A stretch of 64,000 nt of DNA, taken from assembly GCA_966212235.1 (NCBI GenBank), contig CBIHPP010000002.1, forward strand, positions 680,187 through 744,186. Reading direction: 5' to 3'. Below are positions 44,193-53,069 of the stretch, one piece after another. The notes beneath the pieces are model-generated. The model saw only the letters and a program-made list of their open reading frames with translations, was not told the DNA's origin and searched no databases. Position numbers and translations under genes: made by a program. How positions within the stretch are numbered: position 1 is the first letter of the stretch; the number at the start of each line of letters is the position of its first letter. This DNA comes from Niastella sp966212235 (lineage in GTDB: Bacteria; Bacteroidota; Bacteroidia; Chitinophagales; Chitinophagaceae).

Positions 44193-44681
44193 ATGATACA
44201 TTCCGTTACAATCAATAACTGGTTACGGCTGCTAATGGTCATAGTGTTATGGCCGGCATGCCATAAGGAAACAACCATTGAACAGCCTGTCAAAGACAAC
44301 ATGCTGGCAGCGGTGAATACCTTACGACAGGCAGGGTGTACCTGTGGCAGTACCTGGATGCCACCGGTGAAGCCTTTAGCCTGGAATGATACGTTAGCAG
44401 CAGCTGCATTGGCGCATGCCCGCGATATGGATGCAAGGAATTATTTCAATCACATTTCACCAACCGGCACGTCGCCTATACAACGGGCAATTGCTTTGGG
44501 ATATACCGGAAATTATGTAACGGAGAATATTGCCAAAGGGTATACCTCATTGGAACCGTTGATGGCCGCCTGGCAGAAAAGTGAAGATCATTGCAAGGCC
44601 ATAATGGATGGTTTGCAAACCGAAATGGGTGCTGCCAATGTGAATACTTATTGGGTACAGGAATTTGGCAGCTACCGGTAA
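44193..44681 (+). CDS. CAP/SCP-domain lipoprotein
   Basis: 162-aa lipoprotein; the hydrophobic start ends at a lipobox-like WPAC with Cys at about residue 23. The mature part is a single CAP (SCP/PR-1-like) domain: LAWNDTLAAAALAHARDMD, FNHISPTG, NYVTENIAKGY and AMWKS-like AAWQKSEDHCKAIM, ending YWVQEFG. Bacterial CAP proteins are secreted with poorly known roles. It lies 19 nt after the GH12 gene. Confidence 0.88.
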   Translation: MIHSVTINNWLRLLMVIVLWPACHKETTIEQPVKDNMLAAVNTLRQAGCTCGSTWMPPVKPLAWNDTLAAAALAHARDMDARNYFNHISPTGTSPIQRAIALGYTGNYVTENIAKGYTSLEPLMAAWQKSEDHCKAIMDGLQTEMGAANVNTYWVQEFGSYR

Positions 44682-44696
44682 CTTTGTATAAAACAA

Positions 44697-44729
44697 AACG
44701 GTGTCACGGTTCAAAACCGTGGCACCGTT
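44697..44729. other. Strong 15-bp hairpin after the CAP gene
   Basis: 44697-44711 pairs with 44715-44729 over 15 positions (one G-T), with a CAA loop and no T run. It lies 16 nt after the stop and just before the bidirectional terminator, so it probably protects the 3' end or supports termination. Confidence 0.6.
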
Positions 44730-44738
44730 AGTAGATTG

Positions 44739-44776
44739 AAAGGAGAGCACCTGCTTACAAGCTGATGCTCTCCTTT
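44739..44776. terminator. Bidirectional terminator between convergent genes
   Basis: An 11-bp perfect stem AAAGGAGAGCA/TGCTCTCCTTT (44739-44749 with 44766-44776) lies between the plus-strand CAP gene and the minus-strand propeller gene and is flanked by T-rich sequence on the plus strand. Confidence 0.7.
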
Positions 44777-44786
44777 ATTTATAAGA

Positions 44787-47108
44787 TTATTGTTTTACGA
44801 TCTTATATGGCTGTCTGTTGGCCGTAATTAAAAAATACGTGCCTGCAGCCAGACCACCCAGTTGCAGTGGTTCTTTAACGTTGGTAATGGTGAACTGCCG
44901 CAGCACATGTCCCTGCATGTTAACCAGGCGGGCAGTAGAACCAATCAATGATATATTGCTTAGTTGTACAGTTACTGAAGAGCGGGTAGGGTTGGGGTAA
45001 ACGGTTACATCACCTGCAATGCCGCATGTTTTTGAAACAGAAACTGTTTTTGAATATGCAAACCGGCCGTCATGGGCTATTTGTTGCAGCCTGAAATAAT
45101 TTGCACCCGGGGCCAGGTTAACATTGGTAAACGAATAGTACTGGGTTGTAGATGCTTTCACCGTACCAACGGTTTGCCAGTTGCTGCCATCGGTTGACCA
45201 TTGTACATCAAAACGACTGTTTATATTATCACCAGCGGTTTGCCATTGCAAACGGGCGGTACTGCAATCGGTGTTGGTTGCTTCGAAGGTTGAGAAGCTG
45301 GCAGGCAACGGCGTGAATACGTACGATTGTATATCGCCATTATTACCTACCGACCAGCCGGCAGCGCCATTAACAAAATACACGCTGTTGATATCACTGT
45401 TGGTATTGCTGGTTTGATCGGTCCAGGTAGTGCCGCCATCCGTCGTAAACAGGATCACGCCATTATCACCCACCACCCAGCCGGTAGTAGCAGAAGTGAA
45501 AAATACTTCATTCAGCCGTTGTGTGGTTCCGCTGGATGGTGATGTCCAGTTAGCACCGCCATCAGTTGTTTTACGAATGACGCCGTTATCGCCAACTGCA
45601 AATCCGGTATTGGCATCCAGGAAGTAAACGCCGAATAAATCCTGGGTAGTGCTGCTGGTTTGAGCTGTCCAGTTAGCGCCGCCATCGGTTGATTTGCGAA
45701 TGGTGCCGTTCTCGCCCACAACCCAGCCGGTATTGGCATTAACAAATTGAACATCGTACAGGTCACGGGTAGTGCCGCTCGTTTGTGTATTCCAGGCAGC
45801 GCCATCGGTTGTTTTTAATAAGGTGCCATTTGAGCCAACAACCCAGCCGGTAGTCGTGCTGATAAAATCTAACCCGCGCAAAGTAGTTGAAGTACCACTT
45901 GTTTGGCCTGCCCAGCTGGTACCGCCATTGGTGGTTTTGCGAATGGTGCCGTTTGTTCCAACAACCCAACCGGTATTGGCATCGGCAAAATCCAGGGCAC
46001 GCAGATCTTCTGTTGTACCGCTGGTTAAACCGCTCCAACTAAGACCGCCAGTGGTAGTTTTGCGAATGGTGCCGTTCTCACCAACCACCCAGCCAGTGGT
46101 ACTATTTGTAAAGAAAATATCTTCTAAATTATTGCCGGTGCCACTTGGTTCTGCAGTCCAGGTAAAGCTACCGGCATTGGTTGTTTTAATAATAGTGCCA
46201 TTGGCGCCCACCGCCCAGCCTGTGTTGGAATTTATAAAGTGAACGTCCAACAGGTCTTCAGTGGTATTGGTGGTTTGTAAGCCCCATGAAGCGCCGGCAT
46301 TGGTGGTTTTGATCAACGTGCCATTTTCGGCCGCTACAAAACCGGTAGTAGTGCTGGTAAAATAGATGCTGTATAGATCATCCCCGGTATTGCTGGTTTC
46401 GGTTGTCCAGCTAGTGCCGCCGTTGGTGGTTTTAATAATAAGGCCGCCGTCGCCCACCGCCCATCCGGTATTGGCATCCAGGAAATAAACACTGTTCAGG
46501 GTATTGGTGGTTCCGCTGGTTTCAATGCTCCAGGTAGTGCCGCCATTGGTGGTTTTAATGATCCTGCCATTAGTGCCTACCGCCCAACCTGTATTGGCAT
46601 TAATAAATTTTACATCGAGGAGATCCTGTGTAGTTGGGCTGGTTTGATCTGCCCAGGTAGTACCGCCATTGGTGGTTTTTTGAATATCACCATTGTCAGT
46701 AACTGCCCAGCCGGTATTGGCATCGATAAAGAAAACGCTGTTGATCTCTTCACCTGTATTGCTGGTTTGCGCATTCCAGGCAGTACCGCCATTGGTGGTT
46801 GAAAGCAGTACGCCATTGTTACCGGCTGTCCAGCCGATGGAGGTACTAACAAAGAAAACGGTATTTAATCGTTGCGTGGTTCCGCTGGTTTGACCGCCCC
46901 AGGTGGTGCCGCCATTAGAGGTTTTACGAATGACGCCGCTGTTGCCTACGGCCCAGCCGGTATTGGCATCTTCAAAATGCACGCCACGCAGTATTTGGGT
47001 GGTGCCGCTGGTTTGGTTTGACCATTGCGCAGTGGCGCCCATGGCCATCATCAAAGTGAGAGAAAGGCATAAGAAAGCCTTATATCTCATGAAAAGAGCT
47101 GTTTTCAT
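44787..47108 (-). CDS. Ycf48-like 14-repeat beta-propeller protein with T9SS tail
   Basis: Secreted protein of about 773 aa. The start at 47108 (MKTALFMRYKAFLCLSL) gives a signal peptide ending GATAQ; ATGs at 47141 and 47090 are alternatives, and the first two share the same CCTATTATGAAAAC context. The mature protein has 14 repeats of about 41 residues with the Ycf48/sortilin-like pattern DANTGWAVGxNGTIxKTTNGG and TxWxxQTSGTT, consistent with two seven-bladed propellers. A domain with DVQWSTDGSNWQTVG follows, then a T9SS sorting domain (VYPNPTRSSVTVQL to YKIVKQ). Probably an outer-surface binding protein; the ligand is unknown. Confidence 0.85.
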   Translation of the reverse strand: MKTALFMRYKAFLCLSLTLMMAMGATAQWSNQTSGTTQILRGVHFEDANTGWAVGNSGVIRKTSNGGTTWGGQTSGTTQRLNTVFFVSTSIGWTAGNNGVLLSTTNGGTAWNAQTSNTGEEINSVFFIDANTGWAVTDNGDIQKTTNGGTTWADQTSPTTQDLLDVKFINANTGWAVGTNGRIIKTTNGGTTWSIETSGTTNTLNSVYFLDANTGWAVGDGGLIIKTTNGGTSWTTETSNTGDDLYSIYFTSTTTGFVAAENGTLIKTTNAGASWGLQTTNTTEDLLDVHFINSNTGWAVGANGTIIKTTNAGSFTWTAEPSGTGNNLEDIFFTNSTTGWVVGENGTIRKTTTGGLSWSGLTSGTTEDLRALDFADANTGWVVGTNGTIRKTTNGGTSWAGQTSGTSTTLRGLDFISTTTGWVVGSNGTLLKTTDGAAWNTQTSGTTRDLYDVQFVNANTGWVVGENGTIRKSTDGGANWTAQTSSTTQDLFGVYFLDANTGFAVGDNGVIRKTTDGGANWTSPSSGTTQRLNEVFFTSATTGWVVGDNGVILFTTDGGTTWTDQTSNTNSDINSVYFVNGAAGWSVGNNGDIQSYVFTPLPASFSTFEATNTDCSTARLQWQTAGDNINSRFDVQWSTDGSNWQTVGTVKASTTQYYSFTNVNLAPGANYFRLQQIAHDGRFAYSKTVSVSKTCGIAGDVTVYPNPTRSSVTVQLSNISLIGSTARLVNMQGHVLRQFTITNVKEPLQLGGLAAGTYFLITANRQPYKIVKQ
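45325..46995 (-). repeat. Fourteen tandem repeats of about 123 bp
   Basis: Coding repeats inside the propeller gene. On the plus strand the recurring words are GTGGTTTT, CCGCCATTGGTGG and CCCAGCCGGTATTGGC. High identity between some units makes recombination and assembly error plausible. Plus-strand ORFs here are shadows. Confidence 0.85.
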
Positions 47109-47460
47109 AATAGGTTGGGTACTGGGGATTACGGTTTTCATAATAGGATATCAGTAGTGAACATAAGGGTTTTTGCCAGTACCACTAATACAATACCCTT
47201 GCCAATATTATAAGTAATTGACATGTAGATGGATAGGTGGTTTTTTGTAGCCGAGTTTGTTCCCTTTTTGAGAATATTTTCCAGTAATGGGGGAAGGGTG
47301 CCCGAGAAAGGCTGGGCTGGTGGTTTCAGCTATTTGTATTCTTTGCGCGTTAGCGTGCAGCCTGAAGCGCGTAGTTGTCTTCTAACAGTGACGAACAGAT
47401 TAAGATAAATAATGAATGCCAATGACCAGGTGGAGTTACGATTCTTATACAAGTAATGAG

Positions 47461-47500
47461 GAAAAAAAAATAGATCCGGTCAGTGAAAGCCGGATCTATT
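47461..47500 (-). terminator. Orphan minus-strand terminator-like hairpin
   Basis: An 11-bp perfect stem AATAGATCCGG/CCGGATCTATT (47469-47479 with 47490-47500), loop TCAGTGAAAG. On the minus strand it is followed by nine T. No gene upstream on that strand is recognised. Confidence 0.6.
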
Positions 47501-47715
47501 GTAAACGCAAAGAATGACAAAGGATAAGAACATTCCCTGCGATCGATGATGCCCAAAAATTAATCCGGTTATGTGGCAACCGGGAAATTGAAATATACTT
47601 GAAATACCAAAATTGCATCAGGTGATCATACTAACAATCTTACCCGACCGAACTAATACTAATGTACGAAGAAGAAGTAGAACGCAATGGTATCGGGGTG
47701 TTGCTTAGATTTATT

Positions 47716-47729
47716 TTGATTAATGTCAA
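47716..47729. promoter_or_regulatory. Second FNR/Crp-type dyad
   Basis: TTGATTAATGTCAA is the exact reverse complement of the 14-mer at 41993-42006, and fits TTGAYnnnnRTCAA. The dyad extends to TCAA at 47733. It lies 18 nt before a plus-strand terminator-like hairpin and 136 nt before the next start. Confidence 0.4.
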
Positions 47730-47747
47730 TCAAAAAATTAAATACAA

Positions 47748-47772
47748 ACCATGACCACCGTCATGGTTTTTT
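47748..47772 (+). terminator. Orphan plus-strand terminator-like hairpin
   Basis: An 8-bp stem ACCATGAC/GTCATGGT (47748-47755 with 47760-47767), loop CACC, followed by six T. No plus-strand gene precedes it within 3 kb. Confidence 0.6.
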
Positions 47773-47865
47773 ATGTATAAAAAACATATCTTGATGTATC
47801 AACTCTACATACTCCCAGATATCCTGCGAATTTCATTATTGGAGATCACTGCAAAATAACTCAAT

Positions 47866-48165
47866 ATGATATTGCAAACTAAAAATGGATATCCCGAAGT
47901 TGTACTGGCTTCACAATGCGAGACTTCTTTTTTTTATACTACAGCAGATTGGCTCAGACATGAAATAGGTATTTCCTTTTGCAACAAGGAACGGCAACAG
48001 AATATGATCTGCTGGCAATTTTGTTTTGGCGCCGGCATTGCCGTGTTGAAGTATGACCCATCAACTGGTATATCACTTTGTCCGGCCGAATTTGGTAACG
48101 CAACCTGGGAAGAGAAAGCGGCGTTTAAGATGCTTACTGAAACGATGAGAATGGGGAAAGAATAA
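47866..48165 (+). CDS. Hypothetical 99-aa protein
   Basis: Short soluble protein without a recognised family. It has an aromatic/Cys-rich middle (FFYTTADWLRHEIGISFC, QNMICWQFCFGAG) and an acidic-basic C-terminal helix (WEEKAAFKMLTETMRMGKE). There is no signal peptide or membrane segment. The region upstream is AT-rich and includes an FNR-type dyad. The coding call rests on ORF length, compositional plausibility and absence of a competing frame. Confidence 0.5.
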   Translation: MILQTKNGYPEVVLASQCETSFFYTTADWLRHEIGISFCNKERQQNMICWQFCFGAGIAVLKYDPSTGISLCPAEFGNATWEEKAAFKMLTETMRMGKE

Positions 48166-48512
48166 TGTGCTAATTGATTAAAGGATTTTACTTAGAAAAT
48201 TTTACAAAAATCCCTCATGGATCAAGTTTAGATTTCGTATATTTAAAATAATCATTATATTTGTTTTGTAGTTGATTGGAAGTAGCACCTAACAATAACG
48301 AATGAATTTTTAATTTCCTCTTTGGTTGCGCTTAAATTCTGATTCTCCTGAAAACCAATCATTAATCAATAATTCTGGCTAAGTGTACAGTGTGTTTTTA
48401 TCTATTCCTGGAGTTCCCTGAAAACAGTTGTACAAGTTTGTAAAACTATTTAGTTGTTGTAAAGTTTTTGTCAACGGTGTATACCGTTATGACCATTTTA
48501 AACTATTATACA
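48166..48512. other. 347-nt gap upstream of the Crp/Fnr gene
   Basis: AT-rich sequence without a gene. TATATTTG at 48256-48263 fits the Bacteroidetes -7 element TAnnTTTG, implying a long leader of about 240 nt for the Crp/Fnr gene. The -33 element is not clear. Confidence 0.4.
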
Positions 48513-49226
48513 ATGAAACCGATGCTTGTTGTTGAAAATAATAATGAGAGCCATAAAATACTGGAAAGTATATCCACCTACGAAAATGGCTCCAACATGT
48601 ATACGCGCAATAGACAGTCAGACAAACTCGCGGCATTATTCTTACAGAATACGAATATCAGCAAATACAAAAAGAAACAGATAATCTATGCAGAAGGCAA
48701 TCATCCTTCCCAGTTATTCTATATCAAAAAAGGAATTATAAAAACCTTTAAATGTAATACTGATGGAAAGGAACTGATCACCGGTATATACGGAGAGGGA
48801 GAATACCTGGGGTATGTGGCTTTGCTGGAAGAAACGGTATATAAAGATATGGCCGTAGCTGTTGAATATGCCGAGCTGGCGGTTATTCCCAAAGATGAGT
48901 TTGAGTTGTTGATGGAATCGGACTGGCAGATAGCACGGAAATTTATCACGCTGCTGGCCAAAGATATTACCGAAAAGGAACAGTTGTTGTTGGGATTAGC
49001 CTATAACTCACTCCGGAAAAAAGTGGCGGAAGCATTGATGTTATTAAGCAGAAAATATAAAGACTCTATAAAGATCAGTCGCGATAACCTGGCCGCAATT
49101 GCCGGAACAGCTACAGAATCATTGATCAGGACCCTGGGTGAATTCCGGCAGGAAAAACTGATAGAAATAAGCGAAGGGTACATTACGATCGTGAATGAAG
49201 CCAAACTAAAAACGATGTTGAATTAA
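48513..49226 (+). CDS. Crp/Fnr-family transcription regulator
   Basis: About 237-aa regulator with an N-terminal cyclic-nucleotide-binding-like beta-roll (KKKQIIYAEGNHPSQLFYI, GEGEYLGYVALLEE) and a C-terminal winged helix (ISRDNLAAIAGTATESLIR, TLGEFRQEKLIEI). No N-terminal Fe-S cysteine cluster is present, so it is not a classical oxygen-sensing FNR. The start is uncertain: ATG at 48513 is chosen, with ATG 48489 and TTG 48468 upstream in frame. FNR-type dyads at 42.0 and 47.7 kb are possible targets. Confidence 0.85.
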   Translation: MKPMLVVENNNESHKILESISTYENGSNMYTRNRQSDKLAALFLQNTNISKYKKKQIIYAEGNHPSQLFYIKKGIIKTFKCNTDGKELITGIYGEGEYLGYVALLEETVYKDMAVAVEYAELAVIPKDEFELLMESDWQIARKFITLLAKDITEKEQLLLGLAYNSLRKKVAEALMLLSRKYKDSIKISRDNLAAIAGTATESLIRTLGEFRQEKLIEISEGYITIVNEAKLKTMLN

Positions 49227-49317
49227 ATTAACAGTGCGCCATCTGGCACATGGTATTATAAATTACGTTAAAGCGGGATAATAGAGAGCGAAGCGGAACA
49301 GGCCGCTTCTTGCAACC

Positions 49318-49366
49318 AGCGGGTGTTCTGCCCCGGCTCAGCCGGGACGGAACACCCGCTTTTTTT
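49318..49366 (+). terminator. Terminator after the Crp/Fnr gene
   Basis: An 11-bp stem AGCGGGTGTTC/GAACACCCGCT (49318-49328 with 49350-49360) with an inner CCCGGCTCAGCCGGG hairpin is followed by seven T. Confidence 0.8.
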
Positions 49367-49496
49367 AGGTGACATTAAATAATATACACACATTAAATAT
49401 ATAGTTATATAACGTAAATGTATATTTATTTAAATGTCCTACATATTTCGGTTTAGGTACAGTTGTTGCTTGGCTAGGGTTTAATAATCTTACTTT

Positions 49497-51311
49497 ATGA
49501 AGAAAAACCTTTATTTTTTTAGCAAAAGCACCTTTATTCTTGTTGTATTTATCGTATCCTTATTGAACGCATGTAAAAGAGACCTCGATTCAACAACTAC
49601 AGGCAAAGATAAAAATGCGCTTACTACCGGCCCCTGGTCGGTATTTACCACGCAACGGCCTGCATTGGCAACCTCAGATAACCCGGTAGAACTGGGGATG
49701 AAATTCAAATCGTCTACTTCCGGTACCATTACCAAATTCAGGTATTACAAAGTGGCCGGAGAAACCGGCACGCATACGGGACGGTTATGGTCGGCAGGCG
49801 GCACCTTGCTGAAAACTAAAATTTTTTCAGCAGAAACCGATACGGGCTGGCAAACCGTTGCGCTCGATACCCCGTATCAGATCAACGCCGGAACAACTTA
49901 TGTTGTTTCTGTAAATGCCGTGAGCAAATATGCGGCAACATACAAAGAGCTGGCTACTGAGGTTACGAATGGTCCGTTAACCAGCATCGGCGGAAGCAAC
50001 GGTGTTTATATTTACAAACCCGGTAGTTTTCCGGTCAGCTCCTATGACAATACCAATTATTACCGCGACGTTGAATTTGTTCAGGGGGAAGATGACCCCA
50101 CGGCGCCATCTGCTCCTGCTAACCTCTCGGCATCCAATATCACCAACAGCAGTGTGTCCCTTAGCTGGTCGGCATCCACAGATAATGTTGGCGTAACAGG
50201 GTATGAAGTATACCGTAACGGAACGTTGTTGCACACGGTAACAACCACATCGGATGCCGTTACCGGTTTGAATGCCGGTACGGCCTATAGCTTTTATGTA
50301 ATAGCAAAGGATGCAAATGGCAACCGTTCTGCTGCCAGCAACACGGTAAACATAACCACCACGGGTACTGCCTCCAGTATTACACATGGTACGCAGTTGA
50401 CCACTTCCATGGTAGGCCCTACAGGTATTTCGATCAGTACATTTACTACAGTGAATGGCGGTACTTTCACCGGCACTGCGTTGAGTGGCTGGGGTAGTCT
50501 GGCCCGTACCGTGGCTGCAGGCGGAGAAACAATTGATGGCTTTACATTTCCTGCAGGTACTGTAGTATTGCAAGGCGCCAACATCAGTTCAGAGATCCTG
50601 GTTACTTCCGGCTGGCTGGTATTACGTGGATGTAAAGGCGCTATACTCATAAAGCATCCCCTTGGTAATGGAGGCGGCGCGGCTGCCTTGTATTGTGAAT
50701 TAACAGCCTTCAATACCGGCGCCCGCAAAGACGGCAATCAACCGGCAGTTTCTATAGCTCATCGTTGCTATTTCCCCCATAGCGGACTTGAAAATGTATA
50801 TGCAGACAATATCACGGTTACTGAATGTTGGATAACGCCCGACCCCGCTGCAGCAGGAACCGATGATCATATAGATTGTATACAAACCTGGGGCGGTCAG
50901 CGCTACCTGAATTTCTCCCGCAATCGTATGGAATTCAACGGGCCTTACTCGCAAGCAGGCGGCTTTTCGGGTATGGTGGCTATGTATTCAGACGGAGCGC
51001 AAGCTGGCTATGACGGATATGATCATGTTTCGGTGGTAAACAACTACTTTATCCTTCATGACTATGGTATTGCCTTGCATGCACCGTTGGCGGTACCTGT
51101 TACCAATATGACTGTAACCGGCAATCGCTGGAAATGGAATTCAGACACCGATGATAAGGATTATACCAATGCCGTGTATCGTAACCCCAGTTGGGCCATT
51201 CCGGACTATAAAGCGAATGGCAACAGTTGGGCCGACAATCGCTGGCTCGATGGTAAGTATGCCAACCAGTTTCTGTTGCCGAATAACACGACTTCTACAT
51301 CGGATTATTAA
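49497..51311 (+). CDS. DUF4082/FN3 lipoprotein with C-terminal beta-helix-like region
   Basis: 604-aa predicted lipoprotein (hydrophobic start, LLNAC at residues 22-26 followed by KRD). The first domain (about 45-195) matches DUF4082: VELGMKFKSSTSGTITKFRYYK, HTGRLWSAGGTLL, YQINAGTTYVVSVN (given in parts). A fibronectin III domain (about 205-290) follows: PSAPANLSASNITNSSVSLSW. The C-terminal 300 residues contain DDHIDCIQTWGGQRYLNFSRN and VVNNYFILHDYGIALH, resembling right-handed beta-helix proteins such as carbohydrate lyases. Enzyme function is unproven. A terminator follows. Confidence 0.78.
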   Translation: MKKNLYFFSKSTFILVVFIVSLLNACKRDLDSTTTGKDKNALTTGPWSVFTTQRPALATSDNPVELGMKFKSSTSGTITKFRYYKVAGETGTHTGRLWSAGGTLLKTKIFSAETDTGWQTVALDTPYQINAGTTYVVSVNAVSKYAATYKELATEVTNGPLTSIGGSNGVYIYKPGSFPVSSYDNTNYYRDVEFVQGEDDPTAPSAPANLSASNITNSSVSLSWSASTDNVGVTGYEVYRNGTLLHTVTTTSDAVTGLNAGTAYSFYVIAKDANGNRSAASNTVNITTTGTASSITHGTQLTTSMVGPTGISISTFTTVNGGTFTGTALSGWGSLARTVAAGGETIDGFTFPAGTVVLQGANISSEILVTSGWLVLRGCKGAILIKHPLGNGGGAAALYCELTAFNTGARKDGNQPAVSIAHRCYFPHSGLENVYADNITVTECWITPDPAAAGTDDHIDCIQTWGGQRYLNFSRNRMEFNGPYSQAGGFSGMVAMYSDGAQAGYDGYDHVSVVNNYFILHDYGIALHAPLAVPVTNMTVTGNRWKWNSDTDDKDYTNAVYRNPSWAIPDYKANGNSWADNRWLDGKYANQFLLPNNTTSTSDY

Positions 51312-51330
51312 TAATAAGCTGCTATAAATA

Positions 51331-51366
51331 AAAACGCCCCGTACATCAAATACGGGGCGTTTTTTA
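51331..51366. terminator. Bidirectional terminator
   Basis: A 13-bp stem AAAACGCCCCGTA/TACGGGGCGTTTT with loop CATCAAA (51331-51363), flanked by A-rich sequence on the left and T-rich on the right. It lies between convergent genes ending at 51311 and 51397. Confidence 0.85.
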
Positions 51367-51396
51367 TAATTATTTTCACTTCGGGTCCTCTATTAT

Positions 51397-51939
51397 TCAA
51401 CCAAGCCCCAAAGCCTTTGACCTTACAGACGAAATTTCATATTTAACGCTGGTACCGCGTTTGGTATCGGCTATTTTGTGGGTTATTTTCATATTTGGCT
51501 TAATGGTATTAAAATCTTCATATTTGGTTTCCCACACACTGCCATTGGCTTTTATATACATTATTTTTACCCGCACCTTATCGAGCGTATAGTCGGTTGG
51601 ATTGTTTACACTGATCTCCAGGTTGGTTATTCCTCCCAGGCGGTTATGTTCGTAGTCATTGCTTTCGGCTTTTACGTATAACAGGATATTATTCCGAACC
51701 AACTTTTTTACGTTTGATTCTCCGCCGTTGATAGCACCTTGTTTACCTGTTTTACTTTTTATGGGCTGTTCGGTAATCTCTGAAGGTTCGTGCTGCCTGT
51801 AAACGGCGGCTAAAACACCCAGTACAATGACAAAAGGAATGAGTATGATCCAGCGTAAGGAAAAATTATTCTGGTGTAGTTCTGCAATTTCGTTTGGTGC
51901 TTGCTTTTTTGCTGCTTCACGGATAACAGGTTCTTTCAT
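51397..51939 (-). CDS. Single-pass membrane protein of unknown function
   Basis: About 180 aa; the start at 51939 (MKEPVIREAAKKQAPNE) is preferred over 52068, whose extra residues are unlike the rest. One transmembrane helix (WIILIPFVIVLGVLAAVY) at about 33-50 is followed by an extracytoplasmic region with a small beta domain (NDYEHNRLGGITNLEISVN, DYTLDKVRVKIMYI). The sequence resembles FxLYD-like domains seen in Bacteroidetes membrane proteins, but no firm family is claimed. Confidence 0.6.
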   Translation of the reverse strand: MKEPVIREAAKKQAPNEIAELHQNNFSLRWIILIPFVIVLGVLAAVYRQHEPSEITEQPIKSKTGKQGAINGGESNVKKLVRNNILLYVKAESNDYEHNRLGGITNLEISVNNPTDYTLDKVRVKIMYIKANGSVWETKYEDFNTIKPNMKITHKIADTKRGTSVKYEISSVRSKALGLG

Positions 51940-52081
51940 AATGTCGGATTTTTTCAGGGATACTGCACTTACCGGTGCAAAATATATCTTTTTTCCTGTA
52001 CCTCGAAATTGCACATATAAACGAAAAAAGCCCTGTAAATCAACCGGTTTACAGGCTTTTATAATCAAAAAAAAATAAATA

Positions 52082-52205
52082 TCAGGCTTCCACTGGCTTA
52101 TTTACCTTACCAGCCAGTTCAACTGTTAATTCGGCGAGCCTGTTTGAGATGCCCACTTCATTATGTACCACGGTTTTCCGGCTTTCTTTGTAACTTTTGA
52201 AATAA
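52082..52205 (-). pseudogene. Remnant of a glyceraldehyde-3-phosphate dehydrogenase gene (3' end, frameshifted)
   Basis: Minus-strand translation ending at the TGA complementary to 52082-52084 reads NEVGISNRLAELTVELAGK plus VNKPVEA, matching the GAPDH C-terminal region that follows the conserved WYDNE. Immediately upstream TGG TAC (complement of 52165-52170) encodes WY in the frame offset by one, so one base of the Asp codon appears to be lost. Only the last about 40 codons remain; the rest of the gene is absent, replaced by the esterase gene on the opposite strand. Residual gap fragment; identity rests on this short match. Confidence 0.55.
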
Positions 52206-52208
52206 AAC

Positions 52209-52958
52209 ATGAAACGCTTTGCCTTATCCTGTCACATCTTTCTGCTCATATTATTAGTAGTGAGTGTACAACAATTGCATGCGCAGTACCCATCGATACA
52301 TAAAGAATATTCTGAAGCTATTTATAATGGTGTCCGGTATGGACTGTTTAAACCGGTTAATTATGACAGCAAAAAGTCATATCCACTGGTAGTGTATTTG
52401 CATGGCAGCAGGGATACGGTATCACGTGACCTACATTTTTATCAGGACAGTCTGCAGAAAAAATATCCCTGTTTTGTATTAACGCCCAAGTGCACGAATG
52501 GTAATCAGGGTTGGGGAAACACCTGGCTGGCCAGCCATTCAGAGACCACGGCCAAAACACTCGTGCTGGTAGATGTACTCATTAAGCAATATTCAATTGA
52601 TACGAACCGGTTATATCTTTTTGGGATATCGATGGGCGGTTTTGGTGTTTTTTCAGTGCTTGATAAGAATCCCGGCAAGTTTGCAGCTGCGTATGCAGTC
52701 TGTGGAGGTTCTAACCCCGATGCGGCCACTAAAGTGATGCGTACGCCACTTTGGATATTTCACGGCGATGCAGATGACGTGGTGCCGGTTCATTTGTCGC
52801 GCGATATCTATAATGCGATCATAAAGCTGGGCGGAAAAAAAACAAAGTATACTGAATATCCGGGAGTAAAACACAACAGCTGGGAAAATGTAAGTCGCGA
52901 AAAAGCGCTGTTGCCATGGTTGTTTGAACAGCGGCGCCCCTTGGTGCCAATCAATTAA
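52209..52958 (+). CDS. Secreted alpha/beta-hydrolase (esterase/prolyl-oligopeptidase-like)
   Basis: 249-aa enzyme with signal peptide ending QQLHAQ. The alpha/beta-hydrolase fold shows VVYLHGS (oxyanion region), nucleophile motif GISMGGFG, GDADDVVP carrying the acid, and GVKHNSWE with the catalytic histidine. It resembles phospholipase/carboxylesterase and feruloyl-esterase-like proteins of Bacteroidetes. It starts directly beside the GAPDH remnant, which suggests this junction was rearranged. Substrate unknown. Confidence 0.85.
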   Translation: MKRFALSCHIFLLILLVVSVQQLHAQYPSIHKEYSEAIYNGVRYGLFKPVNYDSKKSYPLVVYLHGSRDTVSRDLHFYQDSLQKKYPCFVLTPKCTNGNQGWGNTWLASHSETTAKTLVLVDVLIKQYSIDTNRLYLFGISMGGFGVFSVLDKNPGKFAAAYAVCGGSNPDAATKVMRTPLWIFHGDADDVVPVHLSRDIYNAIIKLGGKKTKYTEYPGVKHNSWENVSREKALLPWLFEQRRPLVPIN

Positions 52959-53069
52959 TAATGTCCCAAAAACAGCAATAATTGTCCCCACGCTGATAGC
53001 CATCCTTCGCTCATTTTTGCAATTTTGAATTGATATCGCACATATTGATTCACCCATCTTTTTATAAAA

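Larger units (their letters stand above)
47142..47865. other. 724-nt gene-free region with opposed terminator-like hairpins
   Basis: No convincing protein gene. It contains a hairpin at 47469-47500 that would terminate minus-strand transcription, a plus-strand terminator-like hairpin at 47748-47772, an FNR-type dyad at 47716-47729 and a CCGGTT/AACCGG stem near 47564-47582. Neither hairpin has an assigned gene in front of it, so short RNAs are possible. Confidence 0.5.

Noticed and set aside
45325..46995. Plus-strand ORFs opposite the propeller gene
   Set aside because: They mirror the 123-bp repeat and carry no signal or domain; the minus-strand frame has a signal peptide and sorting tail.
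44787..47108. CRISPR or minisatellite interpretation of the 123-bp repeats
   Set aside because: Repeats keep an open reading frame with a recognised propeller motif.
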